Position numbers and translations under genes: made by a program
Source of the DNA: Tetrapisispora phaffii CBS 4417
Taxonomy: Eukaryota > Ascomycota > Saccharomycetes > Saccharomycetales > Saccharomycetaceae
Direction of reading: 5' to 3'
Length of the DNA stretch: 64,000 bases
Assembly: GCF_000236905.1 (NCBI RefSeq)
Contig: NC_016521.1
Coordinates: forward strand, 310,001 to 374,000
Part shown: positions 19,881 to 30,331 of the stretch, piece by piece
Layout: each line of letters begins with the position of its first letter
Numbering within the stretch: the stretch's first letter is position 1
Notes under the pieces: model-generated
What the model saw: only the letters and a program-made list of their open reading frames with translations
Databases searched by the model: none
Told to the model about the DNA's origin: nothing

Positions 19881-20412
19881 CGCCATACAAAAAGAACAAA
19901 GGAAACTATATAATATTCAATTATACAGTTATGTAAATACACAAGATCCACAGATAATCTATGTAAATTTCCAATATATATATATTCCATTATAATAATA
20001 ACTAGTGCGGCAACATACTATCTATCTATACATTGTGACATCGTTAGATATTGTGACACCACTAATTACTGCTGTTTCGTCGGAAATGACTGAAATTTTC
20101 AATTTTTCAAAAAAATCGATGAGCTCGTTTTTTTTTCAGTTTCGAAAAATTCGAAACTCATAGTAACTAAAGAACAAGATGAACAATTATATACACAATA
20201 CAACATAATACATTTCATTTCATGAATTGTTGAGATTGGCTAATAATTATTTTGACTAGAATCATCAAGTATTCTCAATATTGCGGTATGAATGATAATC
20301 AATTTATGTCTGCTTTGGTTTAAATTTTTTGTTATCACTGTTATATCTATCTACATATATATATTTATACGTATGTATTTCAGCTTAATTACATCTTTTT
20401 GTTGCGAAATAT
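19881..20412. promoter_or_regulatory. HTS1 upstream region with inverted repeat
   Basis: 532 bp between AIM24 and HTS1. Notable are CGATGAG (PAC-like) at 20117-20123 next to A/T tracts, and an inverted repeat at 20138-20158: AGTTTCGAA, a 3-nt AAA spacer, then TTCGAAACT. No ORF. Confidence 0.45.
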
Positions 20413-22047
20413 ATGCTTAATAGGTTATTGAAACCAAGTAATAGCATTACAAAACGTTTATTTACCATGATGTCTGAGAAAGTTGCAGTCGATCAACCAA
20501 AGGTTGCTGCCACTCTAGTTGGAAATGTCAATAAAAAAGAGTCTAAGAAAAATAAATTACAAGTTTCTTTAAAGACTCCAAAAGGTACTAAAGATTGGGC
20601 CGATACTGATATGGTTATTAGAGAAGCTATCTTCAGTACTCTATCTAACTTGTTTAAGAAACATGGTGGTGTTACTATTGATACTCCTGTTTTTGAATTG
20701 AAAGAAATTTTAGCAGGTAAATACGGTGAAGATTCGAAATTAATCTACGATTTGAAAGATCAAGGTGGTGAAATTTGTTCTTTACGTTATGATTTAACCG
20801 TTCCATTCGCTAGATACGTTGCAATGAACAATATTCAAAACATTAAAAGATACCACATTGCAAAAGTTTACAGAAGAGATCAACCAGCAATGACTAAAGG
20901 TAGAATGAGAGAATTTTATCAATGTGATTTTGATGTTGCAGGTAGCTATGAAATAATGGTACCAGACGCTGAAATATTGTCTATTCTAGTTGAAGGTTTG
21001 ACTAGTTTGGGTATTAATGATTTCAAGATTAAATTAAACCATAGAAAAATTTTGGACGGTATTTTTCAAATCGCTGGTGTTAAAGATGAAGATGTTAGAA
21101 AAATCTCTTCTGCTGTCGATAAATTAGATAAATCACCATGGGAAGTCGTGAAAAAGGAAATCACTGAAGAAAAAGGTCAATCCGAAGAAACCGCTAATAA
21201 AATTGGTGAATATGTTAAATTAAATGGTTCTTTGAAAGAAGTCCACGATATTTTGTCGAAGGATGAAGCAATATTGGCTAATGAAAAGGCAATGAGTGGT
21301 TTAAGTGAAATCGCCACTTTAATCACTTATGCTGAAGCTTTCCAAATCGAAGATTTCATTTCATTCGATTTATCCTTAGCAAGAGGTTTAGATTATTACA
21401 CTGGTCTAATTTACGAAGCTGTTACTGCTGCTTCCGCTCCTCCAACAGATGCATCAGAATTAAAAAAGAAAGCTAAGACTGATGATGATGCTTCTGCGTA
21501 CGTCGGTGTCGGTTCTATCGCTGCTGGTGGTCGTTACGATAATTTAGTTAACATGTTTGCTGAGGCTTCTGGTAAGAAATCTACTCAAATTCCATGCATC
21601 GGTGTTTCTTTCGGTGTTGAAAGGATTTTCTCCCTAATTAAACAAAGAGCCGTTGCTGCTGCTGCCATTAAACCAACTGCCACTCAAGTGTTTGTCATGG
21701 CTTTTGGTGGTGGTAAAGATTGGACCGGTTATCTACCAGAGAGAATGAAAGTTGCTAAGCAATTATGGGAAGCAGGCATTGAAACTGAATATGTTTATAA
21801 ATCAAAGGCTAATCCAAGAAAGCAATTCGATGCTGCTGAAAAATCTGGCTGTCCTTTAGCTGTCATCTTAGGTAAGGAGGAATATTTAGAAAATAAGTTA
21901 CGTGTTAAAAGATTAGGTCAAGAATTTGCTGAAGATGACGGTGAATTAGTTGATGCTGATAAAATCGTTGAGGTTGTTCAACAAAAATTATCCGAAATTA
22001 ACCAAGATGGTGTCAATGATGTCATCCGTTTATTAAAGGGTTTATAG
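20413..22047 (+). CDS. HTS1: Histidyl-tRNA synthetase, cytosolic and mitochondrial
   Basis: 544 residues (S. cerevisiae 546). It charges tRNA-His in both compartments. Class II motifs are present: [20 protein letters not shown] at the start of the core, motif 2 around [25 protein letters not shown], the histidine-specific [14 protein letters not shown] at about 325-338, and motif 3 around [10 protein letters not shown]. The C-terminal anticodon-binding domain follows. Residues 1-18 ([16 protein letters not shown]) form a short presequence with no acidic residues. The first ATG has T at -3 (weak), while the second at 20467 has A at -3, so leaky scanning can give a matrix form and a cytosolic form, as known for HTS1. 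Confidence 0.98.
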   Translation: MLNRLLKPSNSITKRLFTMMSEKVAVDQPKVAATLVGNVNKKESKKNKLQVSLKTPKGTKDWADTDMVIREAIFSTLSNLFKKHGGVTIDTPVFELKEILAGKYGEDSKLIYDLKDQGGEICSLRYDLTVPFARYVAMNNIQNIKRYHIAKVYRRDQPAMTKGRMREFYQCDFDVAGSYEIMVPDAEILSILVEGLTSLGINDFKIKLNHRKILDGIFQIAGVKDEDVRKISSAVDKLDKSPWEVVKKEITEEKGQSEETANKIGEYVKLNGSLKEVHDILSKDEAILANEKAMSGLSEIATLITYAEAFQIEDFISFDLSLARGLDYYTGLIYEAVTAASAPPTDASELKKKAKTDDDASAYVGVGSIAAGGRYDNLVNMFAEASGKKSTQIPCIGVSFGVERIFSLIKQRAVAAAAIKPTATQVFVMAFGGGKDWTGYLPERMKVAKQLWEAGIETEYVYKSKANPRKQFDAAEKSGCPLAVILGKEEYLENKLRVKRLGQEFAEDDGELVDADKIVEVVQQKLSEINQDGVNDVIRLLKGL

Positions 22048-22416
22048 ATTATTGAATGTATCTGACTACATCGCCGATATTTACTGTCATTACTATATCA
22101 ATTTATTTATAATGGATGCACATGTATAATTATAAATTAATGAAATTTTTAAATAATATTAAATTTGAAAATCTTGTAATTACAATTGTTAGTTGATTGC
22201 TTAAATATTTATCATTTGTTTACCAAATAAATACTTTGTCGACGTTAAACTCAGAATTTATCAGGTACTTTATTTCCTTTAACAAAACATTAAAAAATAA
22301 TATTGCTTATAAAAAAACACTTAATGTCACATAATCTACAACTTTATAAATTTTTAAAATACATACATGAAATAAAGCTATATTTTGGTTTTATAAATCA
22401 ACTAAAAATAGCTATA
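22048..22416. other. Convergent HTS1 / BNA2 3' region
   Basis: 369 bp, extremely AT-rich, between converging genes. Nothing recognisable beyond presumed 3' ends. Confidence 0.4.
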
Positions 22417-23718
22417 TTAAGAGCTTCTTTTTCCTTTCTTAAAATTTATTCCAGCGTCAACAGTATCAGTTCTACATTGTTTTAAGAAAAGAACAAAAGA
22501 AGTGCTACCTGTACCTTTTATAGCTAGTCCATTGTTTATATGGTGCTTACGTTTATTGGTTTCTAGCGTTTTTGCCTTTCTGGATGGGGTAATAATGTAA
22601 GTGGTAACCAATTTTACATGCTTATCTCTGAACATTTTCAGATTATCCAAACAATCATCATAATCTTTAACTAAATCTGGATGATCATCGGCATGTTTTA
22701 AAACAAACTCCTTCAATTTACATGCTGCTGAGAAATGTTCTAGGAACTTCCTATGTAAATAGGGCATATATTTTCTCATTTCCAAAATGTAAGATAAACC
22801 ATTGGCCACTCCTTCTTCATTTTTATGTTCAACGTTTAAAAGAATATCAATAAATTGAATCAATGAACTTTGAGCATTAGAGCCACCTGCAAACTTCTTA
22901 TATTTACCATGTCTACCATATTTTACTCCATTTGGCAAGCCTAAGTCTTTTGAATTTTCCCAGCCTGTTAAAAATGGTCTTAAAACGTTGTAAAAAATAT
23001 CCGGATTTGTATGCTCATTCATTCTGGTGAAAAGGTCACCTAAAATATAAGTATAACTTGATATAAGATTCAAGCGACTCTTCAGCAACCTAATATCTTC
23101 ATTCTTGATGGCGTTAAGTATCTCCACACCACATTCCAATACTGAACCACCTATCTTTTCATAAAACACACTAATAATATAAAACCAGCGTTCATCATCT
23201 AAATCAGTAAAAGTGTTTAAAATTTCAATTTGAATAGGATCTGTCTCACAACACAGGTTATTAGCACTGACTGTCTTAAAATTCCATAAGATCAAACCAG
23301 CATACGTGCTTAACGGTGGTAAACCCAAAATATTGGCAATTTTTAATAACGGTTTAGCAATATTATCAGATAAAATTTCAATCGGAGTTTCACCATTGAA
23401 CTTATTACCCCAAACGTATGCATTTGTTAAAAATGTCAATATCGAATAAGCTCTTCTTAAATAGAAAACATTATTCAACAACTCATCACTTACCTCTAAT
23501 ATAGGTAAATTTGTATCAATTTCTTCTCTCAAATTTCCTTCCTTTAATAAATCAGGTAAATTTTCAATAATGTCTTCCCAAGGTTTATAATATTCAATGT
23601 TAATAAACTGAACCGGTTGTTTTGTTGATAAAAAGCCATATTTTGCTGATATTGCATATTTCTCTAAAGTAATATCGTCATTCCTGACTCCTCTAATATA
23701 ATTTAAAATTCCTGTCAT
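22417..23718 (-). CDS. BNA2: Indoleamine/tryptophan 2,3-dioxygenase (NAD de novo synthesis)
   Basis: 433 residues (S. cerevisiae 453). It opens the indole ring of tryptophan to N-formylkynurenine, the first step of the kynurenine route to NAD. The IDO-type haem fold is clear: LPPLSTYAGLILWNF at about 133-147, FAGGSNAQSSLIQF at about 276-289, and EMRKYMPYLHRKFLEHF, where H322 matches the proximal haem-iron ligand of the family. The C-terminus ends in basic residues (KKGKRSS), unlike most IDOs. The upstream region carries (CAA)n and an ATAATAA heptanucleotide repeat. Confidence 0.95.
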   Translation of the reverse strand: MTGILNYIRGVRNDDITLEKYAISAKYGFLSTKQPVQFINIEYYKPWEDIIENLPDLLKEGNLREEIDTNLPILEVSDELLNNVFYLRRAYSILTFLTNAYVWGNKFNGETPIEILSDNIAKPLLKIANILGLPPLSTYAGLILWNFKTVSANNLCCETDPIQIEILNTFTDLDDERWFYIISVFYEKIGGSVLECGVEILNAIKNEDIRLLKSRLNLISSYTYILGDLFTRMNEHTNPDIFYNVLRPFLTGWENSKDLGLPNGVKYGRHGKYKKFAGGSNAQSSLIQFIDILLNVEHKNEEGVANGLSYILEMRKYMPYLHRKFLEHFSAACKLKEFVLKHADDHPDLVKDYDDCLDNLKMFRDKHVKLVTTYIITPSRKAKTLETNKRKHHINNGLAIKGTGSTSFVLFLKQCRTDTVDAGINFKKGKRSS

Positions 23719-24080
23719 CTTGGTGTATTTATCTATTTATCCAACTAATCCAGTTAAATACAGTAACAACAACAAAAAGTGTACTAACTTGTTTTCTTAC
23801 TGTACTGTTTTGACGACAATCTTATATAATAGCAATAGTAAGAATGTTAATATCACAACAACAACAACAACAACTAATAATAAATAATAAATAATAAATA
23901 ATAAATAATAAATAATAAATAATAAATAATAAATAAATTAAAAGTAATAGATGAGTCTTGAATAAAAAGTGACACACATTACTCAACACTGGACCTATGA
24001 GATATTAAAATCGAAAAAACAAGCAAACCATTCTATAAATATCAAATTGCAGCCACCTAAAAATCCCAACTTTTCAACGC
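23719..24080. promoter_or_regulatory. BNA2 promoter with CAA and ATAATAA tandem repeats
   Basis: 362 bp divergent between BNA2 and a small plus-strand ORF. It contains CAA repeats (about 23857-23874) running into the heptanucleotide array listed separately. No other site identified. Confidence 0.45.
23875..23940. repeat. Heptanucleotide tandem repeat (ATAATAA)7
   Basis: Seven perfect head-to-tail copies of ATAATAA (23884-23932) with partial copies either side, directly following a CAA tract. About 160-220 bp upstream of the BNA2 ATG. Confidence 0.93.
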
Positions 24081-24341
24081 ATGTCTCCTTTATTACCAGC
24101 GACAAGAACTTTTCATCTCAAAGAAAAGTTTAACAACTTGAAACAAGACAATTTGCAGGAGTTAAACAATGAAATTTTTGAAAAATTCGAAAAGCAAGAG
24201 ACACACACGACATATGAATACGTAGATGACAGGACATATGAAAAAGGACACATAACAGTTCCAAATAGGGCTTTCGGCCCTGTCATTACCGTCTTTGAAA
24301 CAACTCTTATGATTTTATGCCAACAGAAGATATATCTTTGA
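24081..24341 (+). CDS. Hypothetical small protein (86 aa)
   Basis: An ATG-initiated frame of 86 codons, divergent from BNA2. Composition is unlike a random AT-rich ORF in its first 70 residues: a predicted amphipathic charged helix (EKFNNLKQDNLQELNNEIFE) followed by a Thr/Tyr/Asp-rich stretch (THTTYEYVDDRTYEKGHITV) and VPNRAFGPVITV. The last 16 residues are hydrophobic and Cys-containing. I recognise no family. It may be a lineage-specific gene, a truncated relic or chance. The following 757 bp contain no other gene, so the ORF would have its own terminator region. Confidence 0.4.
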   Translation: MSPLLPATRTFHLKEKFNNLKQDNLQELNNEIFEKFEKQETHTTYEYVDDRTYEKGHITVPNRAFGPVITVFETTLMILCQQKIYL

Positions 24342-25098
24342 TATATTTATTTGTTAATTACCTTCTGACTCTTCGCAATGTCACGAAAAATAGTATAATT
24401 TGTCGCCATTGCGACTATAGTCGACTTGATTGCAGAAGGTTAAAAAAGTTTTCTCGATCCTATATAATTTCATGGACCGTCGAGAACCAAGAATAAAAGT
24501 TTGTTTCTTATAGTTGACTTCCGACATGCTAATGAATGTATAATGGGAGGTTGTTACTTTAATTATATATGACTATGAAGGCATTAGTGAAAAGAAGAAA
24601 TGTTTTTTAAAACAAAAAAAATGCACACACACATACAAATCGGTTTCTTCTTGCAAGCACTATATAGGTTCTTGTAAACAGACAGAAAGCTATAATATGT
24701 GTGATTGTATATATCTATGTGTTGCACAACTGTAGCGTTTATAATTACAGTATATTCTTACCTTTATTCATACCGTTAGAGTAAGAATAAGAAAGATGAC
24801 CGAAGACAAGTGACAGTAATTTCAAATGACGCACTGCGATGATCACGTGTAAATTAATTAAGTATCGTACGATTTAGTCAAATAACTCGTGATGTTAACA
24901 GTATATATATTGGGTGATGAGATGATGATGATGATGATGATAATCTTTATTCAATTATCGTAATCCCAGGAATTGGGTTTGTATCTACAGAATTTAATTA
25001 ACTGAGTATTTATATTTAGTTAAAACTGCTTAAGTCTACCTTCTTATAGGAAGGGTTATCATTTTGAGCAGTGATTATGTATGCAAGAAGTAAGCCTC
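24342..25098. other. Intergenic region between small ORF and MIX23
   Basis: 757 bp. It contains an E-box ATCACGTG at 24842-24849 and a GAT/ATG trinucleotide tract at about 24916-24941. In S. cerevisiae SRO77 separates YBL107C from PKC1; no SRO7/SRO77 remnant is visible here or on the other side of MIX23. No tRNA found. Confidence 0.4.
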
Positions 25099-25764
25099 TC
25101 AATGCTGGTTATTCGAAAATGTCCAAAATTTGTTAATATAGTCGGTATTCTGGTCACATCTTTGCCTTAGAATTTCGTTTGCAGTATTCTTCAGAATGCT
25201 CTCGATTTTTTTATTATTTTTAATCCATAATTTGACAGAATTCAATTCATTATATCGTGAATTCTCTTCAGCTTGACGATCACGAGATGCATACGGATCT
25301 AACCTCGCCTCTACAACTGACTTACTACTCACATCAGAATTTTTACTACTATTTTCTAATTCTTTCTCCATCTTGATCGATTCATTTTCACAAAATTGTA
25401 TTGCCTGTCTCCTTACTTCCCAGTTTGGATATAGTTCTTTCTCTAAAAAGTATCCACATTTCCCTAGCTTACTGATTTCAGAACTACCAGACTTACCTGT
25501 ATTTACAATTTTTTCATAATCATTTAAACGCTGTCTTATAATGTCATCGCTCTTGTGTCTCAGTATGTTTAAAAACGAATTAACTAAAGTTGGGTTAACG
25601 CATCTAGCTCTAGTCAAAGTAAGTTGTTGCTCATGCCCTGAAATATCCTTGATATCATTATTTTCATAGTAGTTATCTCTAAATATTAGATTGGGATCTA
25701 TTTGCTTCCAACTCAAGTCCAATGTCATCTCATTCTTTGATTCTTCTATTTTGTTTTCAGCCAT
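25099..25764 (-). CDS. MIX23: Mitochondrial intermembrane space protein Mix23 (CCDC58 family)
   Basis: 221 residues (S. cerevisiae YBL107C is 196). In yeast Mix23 supports protein import into the intermembrane space by the Mia40 route. The Mix23/CCDC58 pattern is recognisable: C55 in ARCVNPTLVNSFLNILRHKSDDIIRQRLN, then C103 and C125 bracketing YFLEKELYPNWEVRRQAIQF, matching the animal protein's C-x20-C helix in the same region, and C203 near the C-terminus (ILRQRCDQN). The N-terminus is acidic with no typical presequence, as for Mia40 substrates. An extra Ser/Asn-rich insertion lies at about 134-150. Located beside PKC1, as in S. cerevisiae apart from the missing SRO77. Confidence 0.82.
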   Translation of the reverse strand: MAENKIEESKNEMTLDLSWKQIDPNLIFRDNYYENNDIKDISGHEQQLTLTRARCVNPTLVNSFLNILRHKSDDIIRQRLNDYEKIVNTGKSGSSEISKLGKCGYFLEKELYPNWEVRRQAIQFCENESIKMEKELENSSKNSDVSSKSVVEARLDPYASRDRQAEENSRYNELNSVKLWIKNNKKIESILKNTANEILRQRCDQNTDYINKFWTFSNNQH

Positions 25765-26163
25765 ATCTTTTAAATTGGAATCTGTAGTATAACTTATTAG
25801 TTATCTGTAGTGAATTAGTGCTTGATGTAGTAGTTAATTAACAAAAATAAAAAGTTGATGTAAAGTTTATATCCTTCTCTTATTAACAACATAATTTATC
25901 CCTATACTTGTATATATTGAATTAAAAACCTTAGTAGTCAACTGTTAATTCATTTTTTTCAATTTTCAGCTTTCTAGTGAAATTGTAAATGCTAAAATCA
26001 GAAGTTTAAAAAATTAAGAAACATCAATGAGGATATAAAAGATATAAAACTAATGATCAATAAAGAATTGTCGTATCTGATAATCAATTATCCCATTATG
26101 ATATACTTATTTATCAATATATGTAAATTTTATAAACTTTTATGTTAAATATATTCATGAAAA
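25765..26163. other. MIX23 upstream / PKC1 3' region
   Basis: 399 bp, AT-rich, between two minus-strand genes. No ORF or distinctive site. Confidence 0.4.
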
Positions 26164-29100
26164 CTAGAGTTCAAGATCATTAGGCATGAATGAAAACCCA
26201 CGGAATTCTTCTTGTTGAGACGTTGTCAATAAAGAAGGCAATGGTGTCAATGTTGGAGGAGCTGACGTGAATTCTTGTTCAAAATATGATGTATCTTCTG
26301 GTGAACTAATTTTTGGTATGTATGGAGGTTCTATCCTCAAGTTAATAACATCATCAAAATTAATATTGTGGAAAAATGGTTCTTCCATAATTTCCAAAGC
26401 ATCTCTTGGACCTGCACCTAATCTTTTTGTAGGGTCTTTAGTTAATAGACCTTGGAAAATTTGAACAATATCTCCAGCCATATCTATTGGATATAATGGT
26501 TCATCGCTTAAAATAGCGTTAAATACCTCATCTTCGTCATCACCGGAGAATGGAGATTGACATAATAACATTTGGTATAATAAAATACCGTATGCCCACC
26601 AATCAACAGCTCTAGTGTAGGCTTGTTCTTTTAGAATTTCTGGTGCCATGAATTCAGGAGTACCACAGAATGTAGAAGTAGTGTTACCATACCACATTTC
26701 ATCTTTACATAAACCATAATCGGCAATCTTGATGTGACCTTCAGGTGTCAACAAAATATTTTCTAATTTCAAATCACGGTAAATAACACCATTGTCATGG
26801 AAATATTTCAATGCTAATAATACTTCTGCTGCATATATTTTAGCTCTTCTGACTGAAAGTCTATCATTTTGAACATGCCACATCAAATCACCACCACCAA
26901 TAAATTCCATAGCAAAATATATACGATTTTCTGTTTGGAATGAACAGTATAAGTTAGTTAAGAATGGATGTTTTGTTTTCGTTGCTAGTAAAAAGACCTT
27001 CTTTTCGGCTCTTGCACTGGCAATATCATGATTTTGAATAATATGATCTTTCTTTAAGACTTTAATTGCACAAACCCTGCCAGTGTTTTTAGACTTAGAT
27101 AACAAAACTTTACCAAAATTACCTTTACCTAAAACTTTTAGTAATATGAAATCATCAAGCGATACTTTACGACGTTTTGGACCTTTCTTTTTATGTCTAC
27201 CACTTGCTGTTGATTTTTGTGGAGAAGCAGTAATACTGGCATTCTTTGGACTATAAGTCATTTCGGAACCATCATCTTTAACAGCTGAAATTCTCTTTTC
27301 CGAATTAAATGTTTCTTTGTCCATTTCTCTAAACGGATTGGTCGAATTAGTCGAAGATTTTTCAATAGGTTTCATAATTGCTTCATCTTGAACAGTATTT
27401 AAAGAAATAGTGCCTGCCTTTATATCGTCCATAATATTATCTGGTATAATTTCTTGAATTTGTGATTTTCTATGTTGTTGAGAGTCTAATTTCAATTCAT
27501 TATCCATATCAATACGCTGTTGATTCCATAATCTGTTCTCTTCAGCAATGCTTTCTTGTTTGGTTTGCCATTGGTCACCGTTGTTATGATATGGATCGTT
27601 ATTATTAGGTTGAGTAAAGTTCTTCAACATATTCGTCTTCATGTCAGGTGAAACGTTATTACCAGCATCAGCTGTGAAATTATTATAAGTGTCATTATTA
27701 TTCGTAGTGGATATATTTCCTTGAAGACTTGGATATCCAGATGCAGATTTCGAAGCTTCATCCCAGGCTGAGCTGTCATTAGTTTTTTGTTTAGTTGCAG
27801 AATATGGAGCAACTGGCAATGGATTTGTGCGATATTGTCTTAACTCATCTTCTTGTCTTCCTGTTTGTTTCATCGGAGAAGTAGCAATCTTTTTAATCTG
27901 ATCTCTGTTTTTATTTTTCTCCACATTAACATTAGAGCCCATCATTGACATTTGCTTTTTCCTTTGTGCTTGAGTACGTTTAGTGTCCTGTATAGTTTTT
28001 AATATAGTGTTTGCCATCTCCATTGACATACCACAGAAATCTGGTACTAAGTGTGCACATTGACTGTGACACATAATGCCACATTCCGAACATTTCCTAA
28101 CTTTATGTTTCCCCCATGGTAGTATATAACCACAGTGGCAACACCACTTTGTACCAAGATTAGAAGCCGGCTCAAATCTATGAGGAATATGATGATTTAA
28201 CTTAGCTTCATCTGGATCAGAATCTAAGTCTGATTTTGCAATACATTTTGTTACTACATTTGAGTAACATTTCTTGTGACATAGGAATTTACAATCCTGA
28301 CATTGAAAACCTGTGTATCGCAAAAAATCACCACAGTATGCACAGCACATAATGTTGTAAAATGATTTTTGAACAAAATGATGACCGTGCTGTTCAAAAA
28401 CCTCTTCTTTTCTATTAATGATAGCACCTTGACGATGTAAACCACCCAATGCAGAGGTAGCTAATGGCTGCGTTTTATCAAAGCCTAATGAGACTAAAAC
28501 TTGACCTGCTGGTTCTAAAACAAACCATGAATCTATTGTTACTGGCCCTGATGCAGATTCAGATACAGTACTGCTACTGTTGTCATTGCCATAGGGACTC
28601 CTGCCATTAATATCTGAATTTATTGAATTAGAGCCCATTTGTAATCGAGATTGACCTGCTGGGGTACCACTCGATGCTGAACCACTCATTAATCTAGAGG
28701 CATTGACCCAACCTTGTTGTTGACTTGAATGATCAACCTTCTTTTTACGTATTTCTTCAACTATATCTGATAGTAAAAACCACATGATTGCTACTGGCAT
28801 AATAGTATCGTTCATTTTATCATAAATAACTATTTCTACCTCATTACCCTTTTCAACAGGAATATTAAATACATCATTCCATCTGTCAGTTCTCGTAAAC
28901 TTTGATCTTGCCTTTATCACGTCATCAATTTTAATAATAATATATGATTCTGGCTTTTTAGAAAACATTGGTGATTGGATATGATCAACATCTCTGATTG
29001 CGGAGATAGCTATATTTAATGTACCAACTTGCTGCTTTCTTCTGAATTTTGGTTGCACATTATTCAAATCATCTGAGCTTTCCAATTGAGTAAAATCAAC

Positions 29101-29616
29101 GTTAATAGCCTGATATTTTTTCAAAATTTTTGTTAATAATTTAATTCTGTTCTTGGATTCCACAACACCACCTTCAGCAGCCGTACTACTTCTCGTATCA
29201 CCATCAATTTGATATAACTTTGTCAGCTTAGCATTTGCTTCTTGATATTGTCTTTCGACTTGCAACTTAAATTCTAATTGTTGCAACATGTATTCTATTC
29301 TCTGAGACAATGATGGACAATCATATTTAACTAAATCCAATCTTGAGAAAACATGTTCATTTTGATTAATAGTAGACATTCTATTCTGATCTTTACTTGA
29401 AGAACTGTTATTTTGAGCCTTTGACGCAGAAATTTCTATCTTACGAAGTTGATCTTCCAAATATTCAATATTTTGACGAGCTTCTCTGATATTAGTATTA
29501 CATTTTTGAACTACCATAGCATTATCAGTTTTCTTTTTCAAGTTCGAAGCCCCTTGAATAATGTTTTTCTCACGTTCCAATTTCTTATGGATCTCTGCTT
29601 GTATATTCGAGTACAT
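26164..29616 (-). CDS. PKC1: Protein kinase C of the cell-wall integrity pathway
   Basis: 1150 residues from the first ATG (29616), against 1151 in S. cerevisiae; the open frame extends 19 codons further without an ATG. Pkc1 is activated by Rho1 and phosphorylates Bck1 at the head of the cell-wall MAP kinase cascade. Domain order is the fungal one: two HR1 coiled coils (about 1-65 and 95-175), a C2-like domain (about 200-320), two C1 zinc fingers (about 411-460 and 477-527, each H...C-x2-C...C-x2-C...H-x2-C...C), then the kinase domain from about 822. Key motifs are GKGNFGKV, YRDLKLEN, DYGLCKDEM and the activation-loop TSTFCGTPEFMAPE. The AGC tail ends with the hydrophobic motif FRGFSF. A Gln/Asn-rich linker separates C1 and kinase. 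Confidence 0.98.
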   Translation of the reverse strand: MYSNIQAEIHKKLEREKNIIQGASNLKKKTDNAMVVQKCNTNIREARQNIEYLEDQLRKIEISASKAQNNSSSSKDQNRMSTINQNEHVFSRLDLVKYDCPSLSQRIEYMLQQLEFKLQVERQYQEANAKLTKLYQIDGDTRSSTAAEGGVVESKNRIKLLTKILKKYQAINVDFTQLESSDDLNNVQPKFRRKQQVGTLNIAISAIRDVDHIQSPMFSKKPESYIIIKIDDVIKARSKFTRTDRWNDVFNIPVEKGNEVEIVIYDKMNDTIMPVAIMWFLLSDIVEEIRKKKVDHSSQQQGWVNASRLMSGSASSGTPAGQSRLQMGSNSINSDINGRSPYGNDNSSSTVSESASGPVTIDSWFVLEPAGQVLVSLGFDKTQPLATSALGGLHRQGAIINRKEEVFEQHGHHFVQKSFYNIMCCAYCGDFLRYTGFQCQDCKFLCHKKCYSNVVTKCIAKSDLDSDPDEAKLNHHIPHRFEPASNLGTKWCCHCGYILPWGKHKVRKCSECGIMCHSQCAHLVPDFCGMSMEMANTILKTIQDTKRTQAQRKKQMSMMGSNVNVEKNKNRDQIKKIATSPMKQTGRQEDELRQYRTNPLPVAPYSATKQKTNDSSAWDEASKSASGYPSLQGNISTTNNNDTYNNFTADAGNNVSPDMKTNMLKNFTQPNNNDPYHNNGDQWQTKQESIAEENRLWNQQRIDMDNELKLDSQQHRKSQIQEIIPDNIMDDIKAGTISLNTVQDEAIMKPIEKSSTNSTNPFREMDKETFNSEKRISAVKDDGSEMTYSPKNASITASPQKSTASGRHKKKGPKRRKVSLDDFILLKVLGKGNFGKVLLSKSKNTGRVCAIKVLKKDHIIQNHDIASARAEKKVFLLATKTKHPFLTNLYCSFQTENRIYFAMEFIGGGDLMWHVQNDRLSVRRAKIYAAEVLLALKYFHDNGVIYRDLKLENILLTPEGHIKIADYGLCKDEMWYGNTTSTFCGTPEFMAPEILKEQAYTRAVDWWAYGILLYQMLLCQSPFSGDDEDEVFNAILSDEPLYPIDMAGDIVQIFQGLLTKDPTKRLGAGPRDALEIMEEPFFHNINFDDVINLRIEPPYIPKISSPEDTSYFEQEFTSAPPTLTPLPSLLTTSQQEEFRGFSFMPNDLEL

Positions 29617-30331
29617 CTTTAAAATTTCAATGTATTTTGAGTATTGTAACAACCTAAAGAAAAACAACAACAACTAAAATTGAATCAAATCAAATCAAAT
29701 TCTACCAGTTTCACTTGTAAAAAAACAACTAATAAACTTTGTGGGTGCGCGTGTGTAAGTTTGTTAATACAAATTAAATATATTCACTAATATATCAACA
29801 CCTAGGATACTTTCAAATTGATAGATTTCCTTAGTGACGAGAATCGGATCCAATTATGAATATATCAGCTTATTGCACACACCTGGCTTCACTTTTCACA
29901 ACTGAATGGCACCAAACGTAAACTATTAGCACTGCTAGCGATTTCGATAATCACAATAGTTCCAGAGCTGTCGCTATTACAGTTGTCTTATTTTGTGATA
30001 TATACTTATATACATTATTGATTTATATATGAACAAAATCAAAAATGTAAAAATAGAAAAATCAAAAAAACAGCAAAAAGAAAAAGAATTAAAGAAATTT
30101 CCTAAATGGGACATGTGTCAGGTCTCTTTTACTAAGAAACTCCTGCAGAAATATTGGGAGGGGGAAGAAGGCTTTACTCGTTGGAAATGAGACGGTTATA
30201 AGCCCCATTATGCATTATGTACAGGATCTTGGATCAATTAACGTTCATTAAACACTATGAATACTATAAAGTTATATAGATCTGTGCATGAGGATCGGAT
30301 GTGTTGTGTGCTGTACAATACACTTTTCGGA
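29617..30331. promoter_or_regulatory. PKC1 promoter region
   Basis: 715 bp between the PKC1 start and the SEA4 3' end. It starts with CAAAT and CAA repeats near the ATG and is otherwise AT-rich apart from a G-rich patch near 30156-30170. No gene seen. Confidence 0.4.
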
